Assembly (NCBI RefSeq): GCF_041956535.1
Contig: NW_027192216.1
Span: 186,757 to 250,756, forward strand
Reading direction: 5' to 3'
Source of the DNA: Calcarisporiella thermophila CBS 279.70
Taxonomy: Eukaryota; Calcarisporiellomycota
DNA length: 64,000 bases
Below, piece after piece: positions 37,136 to 49,023 of this stretch. Positions within the stretch are counted from its first letter, which is position 1; the number at the start of each line of letters is the position of its first letter. A program made the translations under genes and the position numbers. The notes below the pieces were generated by a model. It saw nothing but the letters and a program-made list of their open reading frames with translations, was not told the origin of the DNA and searched no databases.

Positions 37136-37212
37136 AGGATGAAGACAGTGTTCTAAATGAAATTCTAAACGGAACGCGCATTTAGAGTTTCTTAGAAAAA
37201 CTCTAAATATGA

Positions 37213-37284
37213 GCTTCGATAGCGCAGTTGGCAGCGCGTGAGTCTCATAATCTCAAGGTCGTGAGTTCGATCCTCACTCGGAGC
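37213..37284 (+). tRNA. tRNA-Met (CAT), elongator type
   Basis: A 72-nt cloverleaf: acceptor GCTTCGA with TCGGAGC, D arm GCGC..GCGC, anticodon loop CTCATAA, T arm GTGAG TTCGATC CTCAC. The anticodon stem has the T-T pair also found in the yeast elongator tRNA-Met. No intron. A T run follows at 37297 and beyond. Identical to the copy at 59980. Confidence 0.95.
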
Positions 37285-37690
37285 AAATTCTTTTCACGTT
37301 TTATTTTTTCTTAGTTTATTGCTATCAAATAATATATATGCCATCTTCTAATATCTGATCATCGTAACAAATAAATTTCATTTTTCACTCTCATATTATT
37401 TGAACTAATAAACTATTAGAAACAAGACACTAACCTTAATCTCAACTGCAAGTTTTATCAATTGATTGTTTCCCTTTCACTGAAACCGAGTCTATTCACT
37501 TTCTTGATGTATTTGAGTTGAAATACATCGGAAAACTGGCCATGAAATTTGATCCGTTATTTTAGGAAGTTGTGGAATTGATATCATTAACGCGTATTAC
37601 TTTTATTCACGCTCAACTGAATCACAAAGAATCGTCTCAATTACATTACATACAACCATTGGTGACTTTCGTAAATTATAAATCCGTATA
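37285..37690. other. intergenic between tRNA-Met and APC13
   Basis: A/T-rich; no further feature recognised. Confidence 0.4.
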
Positions 37691-38085
37691 TTAAAATTTT
37701 AAATCGAGATCTGTCCATTGATTTTCAGCTTCTGGGGTTCCATTGAATTTGGCTGATTAAAGCATAATCCATTGATTAGAGTTCATTGGAAGATGCTGCA
37801 TAAAGAGTGAACTTACCCTCTTCTTCTTCTTCTTGTGTTGGGGGTTGCTGCTCTAAAGGAACCTCAATATCTACAAATTATGGGTGAGTAGGGCTCAAAA
37901 CATATGTCCCAAGATTGAGACTAACCATCGTCTGGCAACTCAACTTCACCATCTTCTAATGTCCCAAATACATCCACAAATCGTGATTCCACCAAATGAA
38001 CATAACTAAATTGGCTGTCCTATTATTCACAAAGAAATGAGCATTAGTGCAATTATTAACTGTGATTAGGCGGCCAATTTACCAT
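37691..38085 (-). CDS. APC13: anaphase-promoting complex subunit 13
   Basis: APC13 (Swm1) is a small structural subunit of the APC/C ubiquitin ligase, stabilising its TPR subunits. Four exons, 38083-38085 (only the ATG), 37926-38019, 37817-37870 and 37691-37752, total exactly 71 codons. The 70-residue protein has the family layout: N-terminal aromatic/acidic part (SQFSYVHLVESRFVDVF), a LPDDDIEVPLEQ segment, an acidic linker with five Glu, and the C-terminal NQWTDLDLKF matching the conserved WTDL motif. The one-codon first exon is unusual; if it is wrong, the coding sequence starts elsewhere, but the remaining frame is convincing. Confidence 0.78.
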
Positions 38086-38573
38086 GTTGGTGATATAAGT
38101 AGTATAAATCAAGCGGCAAATCAATCGTTTGAACTTCAGTTGTTGAAGGAGCTAAGCCACTCTTTGTCCATTGGAAATTTCGATCCAAGCGACAAAGACT
38201 ACGAATGAGGCAAATCGGGGATAGTGAGAAGGTATGTGAAACAATATTAGGGAGAGACTTAGCAAAGGCTTTCGGTTTTATTGTCGCTTGGCAAGGAGCT
38301 GATATATTAGGTGCCGCGTGACTGTGTTTTATTTATGAATAGGGGTTAAAGCAGGAGTAAAAGCTCAGATTAGGTTTTCACCAGTACGACCTCCCGCCAA
38401 TGACTAGGCAATATTCCGGTGCACTCGTCGAATTCAAATTGCAATTTGACAACTGATCCATAGACTCCGATGAAGTCTGACCATAGTAATAAAGGAAAAT
38501 ATAAATACAAATATGCAATTCAAACCGCTCGTATACAAAAAAAAAACGGTAGTGGTTTAACTGAAACGAAGTA
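38086..38573. other. divergent intergenic region (APC13 / metallophosphoesterase)
   Basis: About 490 bp; no exon seen. It probably holds both promoters. Confidence 0.4.
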
Positions 38574-39808
38574 ATGACAAGATATTGGTTGGTTGTGTGC
38601 TGTGCGTTGGTTCTGGCGGTGCTGCAGGCACATGGGTTTGGAATGCAATGTCCCAATGAGCATAATGAGTTCGAGTATAGTGAAGAGATGCTCACTCTTG
38701 AGAGTGAATCCCCTCGTCCTTGGTGGGCATTTTGGAGAGCTTGGCAGCCATTGGGGGCTCAGAGCCAGCTTATTTTTTCTCTCAATAAAAACAAGAGGAA
38801 AAATTCAAACAAGGGAAGGGACAATGAATCGCTGGCGAAACCATTACCAAACCTGAAGATAGCGTTTATTGCAGACCAGGGCCTCGGGGGCGATCCACGC
38901 AAGGTACTTCGCATGATAAAGGAGTGGGGTGCGAAGGCTGTTATTCACAATGGGGACTTCGATTACAAAGATAATCCAAGGAAATGGATAAGGCAGATAG
39001 ACAGCGTGCTAGGCCCAGATTTCCCGTACTTTGCAACCATCGGCAACCATGATTTGGTTCGGTGGAAGGGCCGCAATGGATACAAGCATCTCATGGTGGA
39101 CAGGTTATATCGAACGAAGATGAACAAACATTGTCGCGGAGATTATGGCGTAAACATGGAGTGCAATTTCCATGGACTTGTAAGTAGCGAGTTATCTGAT
39201 GGGTTTATAAGTGGCACAAAAGTGAAATGCTCCTCTATCTTCTTCAGCATCTGGTCTTTTCAGGCATTGGCACCCGTGGCACCGGCCATGCCAATTTCGC
39301 TGAAGACGTTCTCTCCCGCTCGAACAAAATATGGCGCATCTGCAACTGGCACAAAAATCAGCATCTCTTCCAGACGGGTGACAAAAAGGACGAAACGGGC
39401 TATGAGATATACGAGGTTTGTCGTCGCTTTGGGGCTATCATTGCCACTGCTCATGAGCATTCATATTCGAGAACCCACCTGATGGCCTCTTTCGAGTCGC
39501 AAGTGATTGCCAGCAATGGCACACTGGAAGTCAGGCCTGGTCACACCTTTGCATTTGTCAATGGGCTCGGTGGAGAAGACATTAGACCGTGGGTTGGAGG
39601 CCTAGAGAAAAATCCTTGGTGGGCCGTGACGGCAAGCAGCGACAATGGTGTCGGATTCGGGGCACTGCTTTGCGAGTTCTACGTAGATGGTAGAGAAGAT
39701 AAGGCGCGCTGTGTTTTCCGAGATACCAACGGAAAGACGTGGGACGATTTTGAAGTATACTCCTCACCCAATGAACCAGGTATGCACCCATTCGGCAAAT
39801 CAAAGTAG
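38574..39808 (+). CDS. secreted calcineurin-like metallophosphoesterase
   Basis: Two exons, 38574-39179 and 39248-39808, join in phase 0 (CNFHGL then HLVFSGIGTRG); the first AG of the 3' region must be used, because the second breaks the frame. The signal peptide MTRYWLVVCCALVLAVLQAHG suggests secretion. Metal-binding motifs of the binuclear metallophosphatase fold appear in order: FIADQG, VIHNGDFDY, TIGNHD, a HANFAED region, and TAHEHSYSRTH. The last resembles the purple acid phosphatase HxHxY element. The enzyme probably hydrolyses phosphomonoesters or diesters outside the cell; the substrate is not known. Confidence 0.85.
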
Positions 39809-39833
39809 CCTCATGAAGGCGTAAGATTAATGA

Positions 39834-40349
39834 CTTTGGCTTATAGCCATCGAGGCTTTTACCAAACAACGATCCCATTATCGCGAATACCCAGTCCGAT
39901 CACCATCGCATATCCAAACCCCAGATTCACCCTCCCGCGCTGATAGGCTTCGTATTGCTTCTAAGCAGTGCTCTTCATTTTCCATCCGATTCGCCGCCTC
40001 CAATCATACCGCACTCTCTTCTTCTGAAGAGGTCGGTCATTCACACCTACAACTTCTCTTACTCCCCACGTCGCTTAATGCTCCGCTCACAGACCCGCGA
40101 ACCGTGCGAATAGTGCTCCACAACCAGCATCATACGACCCTCAATTTCACAGAAAAGATCTCCGAGTATGAGCCTGGCGAGATCTGGGTCTCTCCAGATG
40201 TGAGTTCGCTGCTTGTGCCTGGCGAAGAGGTAGTGGTCTTTGGGAAAGGCTGTATAGAGGGTGAAGGCGAGGGCACCATTGATGCTTACGCGTGGGGTGA
40301 CCGCGGCTGCTTTGCGCCTACTCTTGTCGTGCAATCCTCAGATATCTGA
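39834..40349 (+). pseudogene. ATG-less open frame with a beta-sandwich-like C-terminus (possible aegerolysin-like relic or unspliced exon)
   Basis: The frame is open for 171 codons with no in-frame ATG and ends at a TGA. The first half is Ser/Arg-rich and may be non-coding. The second half (VRIVLHNQHH, EPGEIWVSPDVSSLLVPGEE, GEGEGTIDAYAWGD) has gene-like codon use and a loose resemblance to the aegerolysin fold, where a PGE turn precedes an EGT motif. It has no Cys/Gly signature strong enough to assign. It could be the 3' exon of a gene whose start I cannot find, or a broken copy. Located 25 bp after the phosphoesterase stop. Confidence 0.3.
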
Positions 40350-40658
40350 TGTTGAATAGACAATCCTTGTTGATGGATCGGATACTGTTGTGTGGTTTAT
40401 TTCCTAGCATATTGCAGCATGTATTTTCGGTAACATTAGCATATTTAGTCTAAACAATTATGTATTTATTTCCTATACTCAGAATGTATATTATTTATTT
40501 ATATGTCCGTACCCCCACTAAGAACTCAGTGTAAAATGAAAAAAAAAGAAAATTATTTAATTGTGTAAGCACCCTAAAAAAACTCTTAAAAAAAAGAGAT
40601 CAACGCCCATATTATACGATTCACTAAAAATTTCAAGCCCCAGGTAAGTGTCAAGAGC
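40350..40658. other. convergent intergenic region before actin
   Basis: A/T-rich with poly(A) runs; no gene seen. Confidence 0.4.
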
Positions 40659-42077
<1,419 letters not shown>

Positions 42078-42269
42078 TGTAGAAAACTTTTTAATTAATG
42101 TATAGGAAAAAAAGGCAGAAATTAAAAAAGGATGAGATAAAAAGAAAGGAAAAAAAAAATACGACGCGGTAATCTCGACTTCGAGAAAAAAAAGATGACG
42201 TCTACCAATGACGGTAAAGATAAAAATAATATGTCGTGGCAAAATTTCTTTGCTACTACCATAATCAAA

Positions 42270-43189
42270 ATGTCACATATTGTACAGCCTCTGTGCGTCC
42301 CATCTACATATAAAGACCAGCAATACAAGGTAATTTTTGGAATATATTGGCGTTTTGACTGGCATGCTCATATTGATTTATTATACAGGGTTCATCACAG
42401 CAACTCGCCAAAGATCTTGCTTCAACAACAACGCTCTATGTTGGCAATCTTTCATTTTATACCACCGAGGAGCAGATCTATGAGCTATTTTCTAAAGCCG
42501 GAGAGATTAAGCGCATCATCATGGGTCTAGATAAATTTAGTAAAACACCGTGCGGGTTTTGTTTTGTTGAGTAAGTTTAAAATTATTGTCCGTCTATTTT
42601 ATTTTTGCTGTAATATGGTATAATATAGATATTATCTCCACGAGGATGCATTAAATTGTATGAAGTACGTCAATGGTACCAAGCTTGATGAGCGCATCAT
42701 CCGCACTGATCTTGATCCTGGATTCAAGGAAGGAAGGCAATTTGGTCGTGGGCGAAGTGGAGGTCAAGTTCGCGACGAGTATCGCCAGGACTTTGATCCT
42801 GGCCGTGGCGGATGGGGTAAATTAAGAGCGCTGCAGGAAGCAGAGAGGGATCGTGAGAGGAAATACCGTGAGACCTATGAAGCCATTAAGGATATTCCGC
42901 AAGGGGCTTCACCGAATTTCCGCGCCAGAGGAATGGGTAATTTCAAATACCAATCCAACCTCCTCTTCAGTGCATATATTGATATCATCATTTTTCGCGT
43001 AAATAGGAAGCAAAAAACGTGAAAGAGATGCCGAAGATGTATCAACAGGAGCGAGCAAGCGGGCAAGAGATCAGGTAATTATTTTCAGCTTTAAAGCCGT
43101 CCACTTTTCTCAAGAAAAATTAATTATTATGCTGCACAATATTTTAATAGAATCCACGTTTCCGTGAAGAAAACTCGGATGAGGAATGA
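42270..43189 (+). CDS. CBC2: nuclear cap-binding protein subunit 2 (CBP20)
   Basis: With CBP80 it binds the m7G cap of nuclear transcripts. Five exons (42270-42329, 42389-42570, 42629-42936, 43007-43074, 43151-43189) join in phase. The RNP2 motif [11 protein letters not shown] and RNP1 motif CGFCFVEYY are present, with the cap-stacking region YKDQQY upstream and the conserved [23 protein letters not shown], then GGQVRDEYR after the RRM. The C-terminal tail is Arg/Asp/Glu-rich and ends [11 protein letters not shown] chose the ATG at 42270 (MSHIVQPLC); in-frame ATGs further upstream (from 42195) would add an untypical extension. Confidence 0.93.
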
Positions 43190-43792
43190 TTTTGTTGTTT
43201 CATATTTTGCTTTTGTGTATAATTTGTTTAGTGAGATTTCGACGGGGCAAATGTTTTTCAGTTCAATTTAAACTCTGATCTCAGAAGATAGCGACGACGT
43301 CACAAATTCTCGGAGAATGACGGCAAAATAAAGAGTCACTTACTCCACTTTTATCTTCCAAATTTCACATCACCTCTTCTCCACAATTCACACTGAGAGT
43401 AAAGCAACTATCCATGTTGCATTACTCCTCAACCTTCTTCCAGTTTCAGGAAAACAAAATTTTCTTTTGCTAATCTCGCATAATTTTATTTCTGGAAGAA
43501 AGAAATATTAGTAAGAAGGTAAAATCCTTCAATTGCAAGCATTAGAACATTCGCATCTGATCCTCTCTCATTCTAATTATCTCATAGAGGATACTAGTAA
43601 TTGTCGATTATTGATCCAGATTAATTTGCCTTTTGTATTTATTACTCTCCTTTAGTTTTTTTCCTTTCTTTATCATTCCACATATTGAGTGCTCGTCGTT
43701 TTTCAGGCATATTATTAATTGCTATTTCTATTTTTTGACTCTATTTTTTACCCTATTTCTAGTCGTTTTAGCATTGTTTTCATTTGATTTTG
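43190..43792 (+). other. intergenic, PTC7 upstream region
   Basis: T-rich near the start codon. TGACGTC occurs in reverse orientation at 43296-43302. No exon seen. Confidence 0.4.
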
Positions 43793-45149
43793 ATGAAAGT
43801 ACAGAAAGTAGCTTCATTAGTTCAACGTCGTCTCAATCCGCACATCGTCAATTACTATAGCCCATCAGGAGTACGTCGTACTTTCTATACGCGGCAGCAT
43901 CCTGCTGTCCAGCTCCTCGAAGCACCAGCCCTCCCTTCACGCACTATTACCCCTGCTCTCTCCATCAGCGCTCAACGCTTGGCTCATCTCCACACAATTT
44001 CACATGATTCTGCTTGGCTACAACATTCAACAACAGCAGCTAATGATTTCCCACATCCTTTGCATCCATGGTTAGATCCATCAGTGGCACCTCTACCACC
44101 TCTATCACTGGCAAATCAGAAGTTAGCAGCGGCTAGTGTCTTTGATTACTTTGATAAGAGCTCTACCAGGTACAACTTTGTGTTTGCGCATGGAGCAGCA
44201 GGAATACCCAAGCGGCCCAAAAAGGTTGAAGTTAAAGGTGCCACATTAGAGCCTTTTGCAGGCGGAGGAGAGTTTTTAAGTATTCAGGTTGGAGAGGATG
44301 CGTATTTCTGCCGCCATGATTCGCTAGGAGTTGCCGACGGGGTTGGAGGATGGCACGGTGTTAAAAGTAATCAATTTCTCAGACGACCTAGTTGGCCGAG
44401 AGCATATTTACTAATATGCCTTTTACACTCTTGTTATTATAGGTGCCAACCCAGCATTTTTTTCGCGCATGCTGATGCATTACGCCTATGTAGAACTTGA
44501 AAAGTACGATAATATCGAATGCGACGAGTTCCAACACTATTATGAGGTAGATCCCGTTGAGATTCTACAGGCAAGCTATGAATCGAGTGTAGCAGAGGCC
44601 ACGCGCCAAGGAATTGTCGGTTCATCGACGGCTTGCATCGCTATCCTGCGCGACGACGAACTGCGAATCGCTAATTTGGGGGATTGTGGCGTGAGCATCA
44701 TCCGCCAGAACGATTTCGTTTTTCGCACTGAAGAACAGCAGCACTCCTTCAATTTTCCCTATCAATTGGGGACTGGCTCTTCCGACGTACCACGAGACGC
44801 TCAAACTTTTACAGTGAAAGTCCAAAAGAATGATATCGTGATATTGGCCAGCGACGGAGTGTACGATAATTTATTTGATGAGGACATATTGGATGAGGTA
44901 ATCAAGCATGTAAGGAGTCATAGTCCAGGAACACATAGACCCATGCAACTACGTGTAGAGCCTCAGGTATTATGCGACGCGCTGGTAAGGCGTGCACGCA
45001 GCGTGAGTGAGGACACTAGGAATTTAAACTCGCCTTTCCAAGAGCGTGCAATGCAACAGGGATTATACCACCAAGGCGGGAAAGCAGACGATATAAGTGT
45101 GCTAGTTGCAGTAGTAACGGAAGCCTCTGACTCACCTGATCGACGATGA
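43793..45149 (+). CDS. PTC7: PP2C-type protein phosphatase, PTC7-like (mitochondrial)
   Basis: Two exons, 43793-44357 and 44443-45149, join in phase 1 (GGWHG then ANPAFFSR). The start MKVQKVASLVQRRLNPH is basic and likely a mitochondrial presequence. PP2C metal motifs are present: SLGVADGVGGW, GSSTACIAIL, ANLGDCGVSI, LASDGVYDNL and GKADDISVLVAVV. Yeast Ptc7 dephosphorylates coenzyme Q biosynthesis proteins; the same role is inferred. The region between the DGVGG and GSSTA motifs carries an NPAFFSRMLMHYAY helix as in Ptc7/PPTC7. Confidence 0.9.
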
Positions 45150-45747
45150 AATTGTTTTTTTTTTTAATTTATTTTGAAATTCAAAAGATTTATAAATTCA
45201 TTTTCAGTTGATAATTTTTATCCTCCTTTACCATTTGTCTTTTGTACAGTCTTTTTTTTCTTTTTCAAATGAGTCAGCTTAACATTTTTATTTCTGTGAT
45301 GATTCTTTTCTAAAGAGAAAAAAATACTATGATGGCTCTCCACTTATACACTTATAATTTTTTATTGTTAATTTGAATAAAAGCTCTAAAATCACGAAAG
45401 ATTCTCTTTTGTTCTAGACATTCCCAAGAGAGTTTGGAAGTTAGCCCATCCATCTAATTCAAGAAAAAGGAGTTGTATTAAACAAAAACAATACTCAAAC
45501 ATACACACATGCTGGTCAATAAACGTTGGAAATTTGCATACTTTTCTCTTCCATTAATACACAGGCAATAAGGAAATTAGACAGGCATTGTAAAACGATT
45601 CCCTTTTAAGACCCTGGATAGAGGCGAGAAGAGAGTTAGCAAATCTCGGCTTCAAAGAAATAAATAGGAAAGAAATTCAAAGGATTCAGGAGATCATAGG
45701 TCGGGGGTTAAATCGGTGGGGGAGATGTGTAGATAAGAAAAAGACAC
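45150..45747. other. convergent intergenic region PTC7 / KDEL receptor
   Basis: A/T-rich, poly(T) after the PTC7 stop; no exon seen. Confidence 0.4.
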
Positions 45748-46540
45748 TTACTTTTTGTAGTACACATAGAAGAAATCACTATAGAGGGCCGTTTGCACCG
45801 ATCCAGCTATCCACACAATCCAGTCCACATAGTCTGGCTCAGTTGCATATCGGTACACCCAGTTCAGCAGATACAGTGTACGATACATTCCTAATGCGAA
45901 CAAATAGTGCGTTGTAATTGTCTCTGCCTCACCAGTCCGCGTTAGCATGAAAAGCTGCGGAAGAATTGCAACAGCCTCGAGATAAATTGAAAAGGCCCAC
46001 AGCACTTCTAGGAATGTGAATCTGTAGTTCACAACAAGAGCAAGCAGGGCACATGGGACTAGAAGGAACTCTGCACGGAAAGTGTCCAGAGCCGGATCGA
46101 AAGTCGCCTTATAACGAAACTTCATAAGATAAAGAATGTACAACGAGCTGCCAATAAAGAAAAGCTTCATGAGAGTGTTGTAGATAGAGATGAAACTTGT
46201 GAAAAGATCAAGATAGCGTGTAATGAATACAATGGCATAGAAAAGCTGTGTTTTGAACGAGATTCCTGGAGAAAGGGAGTGAATAAGAGAGAGAGACGCG
46301 TTAATTAAGTAGAGAATAGAAGCTAATGAGACATTTTCTGTTTCTCCCATGTTTATATAAGTGGGCAAGGCAACGAGAAAGTCCAGTGGCATTGCATTTT
46401 TTTTTTTCCCCGAAGCAAAGATTACATAGAAAAAGCCGAGAAACCTCACCTGCCACGGATCGTGTCTTGTCCATCTTGAGCAGTAGGATAAATATTGACG
46501 CCAAGTGCGTCATATCAGCCGCGAGACGAAAGATGTTCAT
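45748..46540 (-). CDS. ERD2: ER lumen protein-retaining (KDEL/HDEL) receptor
   Basis: Retrieves escaped ER chaperones from the Golgi. Two exons, 46450-46540 and 45748-46265, join in phase 1 to 202 residues. Signatures: [20 protein letters not shown] at the N-terminus, [72 protein letters not shown] and [13 protein letters not shown]. Seven hydrophobic segments are visible. The C-terminal tail is short (ends FFYVYYKK), about ten residues shorter than animal receptors; its KK pair may serve as a COPI signal. Confidence 0.95.
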
Positions 46541-46845
46541 TGCCACAAATTTTCGCTATCTAATTAGTGTTGCCAGCAACCAAAAAGAGACGTGGAGAAA
46601 TAAAGGTGGTGAGGCGTTCTAATCTTTAATGACCCGGCCAATCCGACACGTACAAGTTTCCCTGCTGCGGCAGACTTTAATAATTAAAATCATTGCTAAA
46701 ATTACACATTTCTTTGAATGATTTGGGTTACAAGGTTGCAATCCAATATATGAAATAAAAATATGCGAATTGAGTATATATATGTGTGTGTATGCGCGTG
46801 GTAAATGAACAGCCATTGTTAATACTGGCTGTGCCTTTTTGAATT
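46541..46845. other. short intergenic region KDEL receptor / KCH1
   Basis: About 300 bp containing the ERD2 promoter and the KCH1 3' end; a TG dinucleotide stretch near 46782-46800. Confidence 0.4.
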
Positions 46846-48267
46846 TTATCTCGGTGGTAAGTTGTAAGTATGGGGAGGGGGGGGAGGGGGAGGCTGATAA
46901 ATGAGAGGGTTGTTTGGTAGGCGTGGGACCAGTGGAATGTTATTCATCCTTGCTTGCTGAGCTACTAATTCTGACAACCCACTTTTATGCCTCGAAGATT
47001 TTGTCGAAACAGAAGAGATGCTAGTCCTTGTATCTTGTCGTCGATATGTCTGGCTTCCTCGTACAGATGGAGGAGGCGGATACTTCATAGTGGCTGGTTG
47101 CCGCCCCTCCGCGAGAATCCGGTTGACATCAGGTAGTGTTGCTTTTCGCTCTTGTTTTTTGTCTTCGTATAGAGATCGAGCATGATCTGCTGCCTGCATC
47201 TCTTTAATTACGCGCTTTCGAGTGCGTTTTCGAAGCAGCTCACCAATTCTGAACGAGTGATATAAAATTCAGTTAAAATTACACATAGTTCAGACTTGAA
47301 AATTTATCCTGGAGATACCTCTTGTCAATTTTATGACAGCAATACTCCTTAAGATTTCCCTGGATATGACAAAGTAGGAAAGGGTAGATTAGGAGGGCTA
47401 AAACAACTTGCACAACAGTCCCTAACCAGACCACTCTGTAGCATTTGGTTAGTGAACAAAAATAGAGAGATTTGTTACTTGACACGATAGCTAAATAATT
47501 ATTCGGTGTACTTACAAAGTGAAAACCATTAGACTCATTGTTATCGACTGCATCATGGTGTTATATTTCCAAAACTCAAAAGAGAATTTGTTTTCTTCCA
47601 TAAGTGCATAGAGAGTAAATCCAGCGATAACCTGGCGTGGACCCTCAGCGATGAAGAGCCGTTTCCAACCTAATGTCAGAAGTGAATACTTAGAATTATG
47701 CCATGATTATACGAGATTTCTCTGTTTACCTTTTAACATAAAAAACACAAAGAACGCTACCTCGTCGCTCCGGGTCTTAACCTCGTGTATTTTTGAAAAG
47801 AAGCAGAAATGAGGGTAGGATCGCAACACATAGAACCGGTAGGCCACTACCGACGTGAAGGCGTACGCAATATCTCGCGAACGGATGATTGCTCTTGCCC
47901 GAAAGAAATCATAACCAAGTAACAAGAAAGAGAAAATAATGCACCCAACGAAAATCCATTTAGAGATTTCAAAAGGAATCTTGGGCTCAACCGAGGCGCT
48001 GCTCCATTTGTTGTGGATTAAAAGGAAGACGGCTGTTTGCATATCGGCTGCGTATACCAAAACTGACTTGAGAAATAGCTTCACAAACAGCGTACAAGGT
48101 AAGAAACGGAAGATAAAGATAGAAATATCGTATGCATTTACCAGGAACACGAATGTGTACTTGAATTTCGTAAAGCACCGAGAGTCATAAAATTCATCAA
48201 TATCAACGTAATCGAATTTATGTTCTTCAACAACTTCGCGCTTCCAGCGCGCACGGCCACCACACAT
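46846..48267 (-). CDS. KCH1: KCH1/PRM6-family low-affinity potassium transporter
   Basis: This fungal family mediates low-affinity K+ influx and activates calcium signalling in response to pheromone. The start is the ATG at 48267 (MCGGRARWKREVVEEHKFDY). Four to five exons join in phase. Hallmarks are FDYVDIDEFYDSRCFTKFKY, EPKIPFEISKWIFVGCIIFS, RSRDIAYAFTSVVAYRFY, the block FVFFMLKGWKRLFIAEGPRQ and PFLLCHIQGNLKEYCCHKID. Several membrane helices are present. The C-terminal exon is a Ser/Arg/Pro-rich cytoplasmic tail with poly-Pro (YQPPPPPPPHTYN). The call rests on very strong motif agreement. Confidence 0.92.
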
Positions 48268-49023
48268 TATAGCTGGTATAACTAGCCACCAATAAATGGA
48301 CAATCGTCACCAAGCGATCGAGTAAAAAGGTTAATGCATGTTCCTTCCCCTTTCTCAACATTTCAATGTGTACTTGCTTTTATAATCTTCAGTAGTAAAT
48401 TAAGCGTCGAAATTGAAGCATGTCAATATGCAATGCTCTCTCTAATACTAAACTTTTGAATTCTTTGTAATAATAAACAGGTGCTTATACAAAGATATCT
48501 GTCACTACTCTCATAACAAAGGAATGGCAACGTAAATGCGTGGTTTATGGTTATTAGACAAGCTGCTAGATATATGAGATTTCGCAATAGGTGAGTAGGA
48601 GCTATTGTGGAACATGAAGATATCCCGAAAAAGCGGGTTTGATCGAATTTAAATTTCGATTACAGCGGTGGAACCGAAATGGAAATCTTAACTCCTTTAC
48701 GAGGGCACTATGAAATAAAAGTGCTCTTATTTTGTTCATTATACGTAATCGTTGACTTTGCCTTTGTTACGCGCTTTTAATAGACCTGAGCTTTGAGATG
48801 AAGCACAGTAGAGTGAAAAGGCTCTCGTTAATATTACCATTACGAAGCGCCATGTACACTGATTAAAGGAGAACAACAAACTGGTTCTCGTTTTTTAAAT
48901 GGTATATAAGGGATAAAAGTACTAAAAGTGCTTATTAACAAAGTTACGGAGCGGAGTAAATAGAGAGGAAATGAAAAAAAAAAATAAATATAAAATGAAA
49001 AAAACCGAGATAGCATCATAAAA
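48268..49023. other. intergenic, KCH1 upstream region
   Basis: About 750 bp A/T-rich, no exon seen on either strand. Confidence 0.4.

Noticed and set aside
36435-37181. Long open frames across the N run
   Set aside because: They exist only because N bases contain no stop codons.
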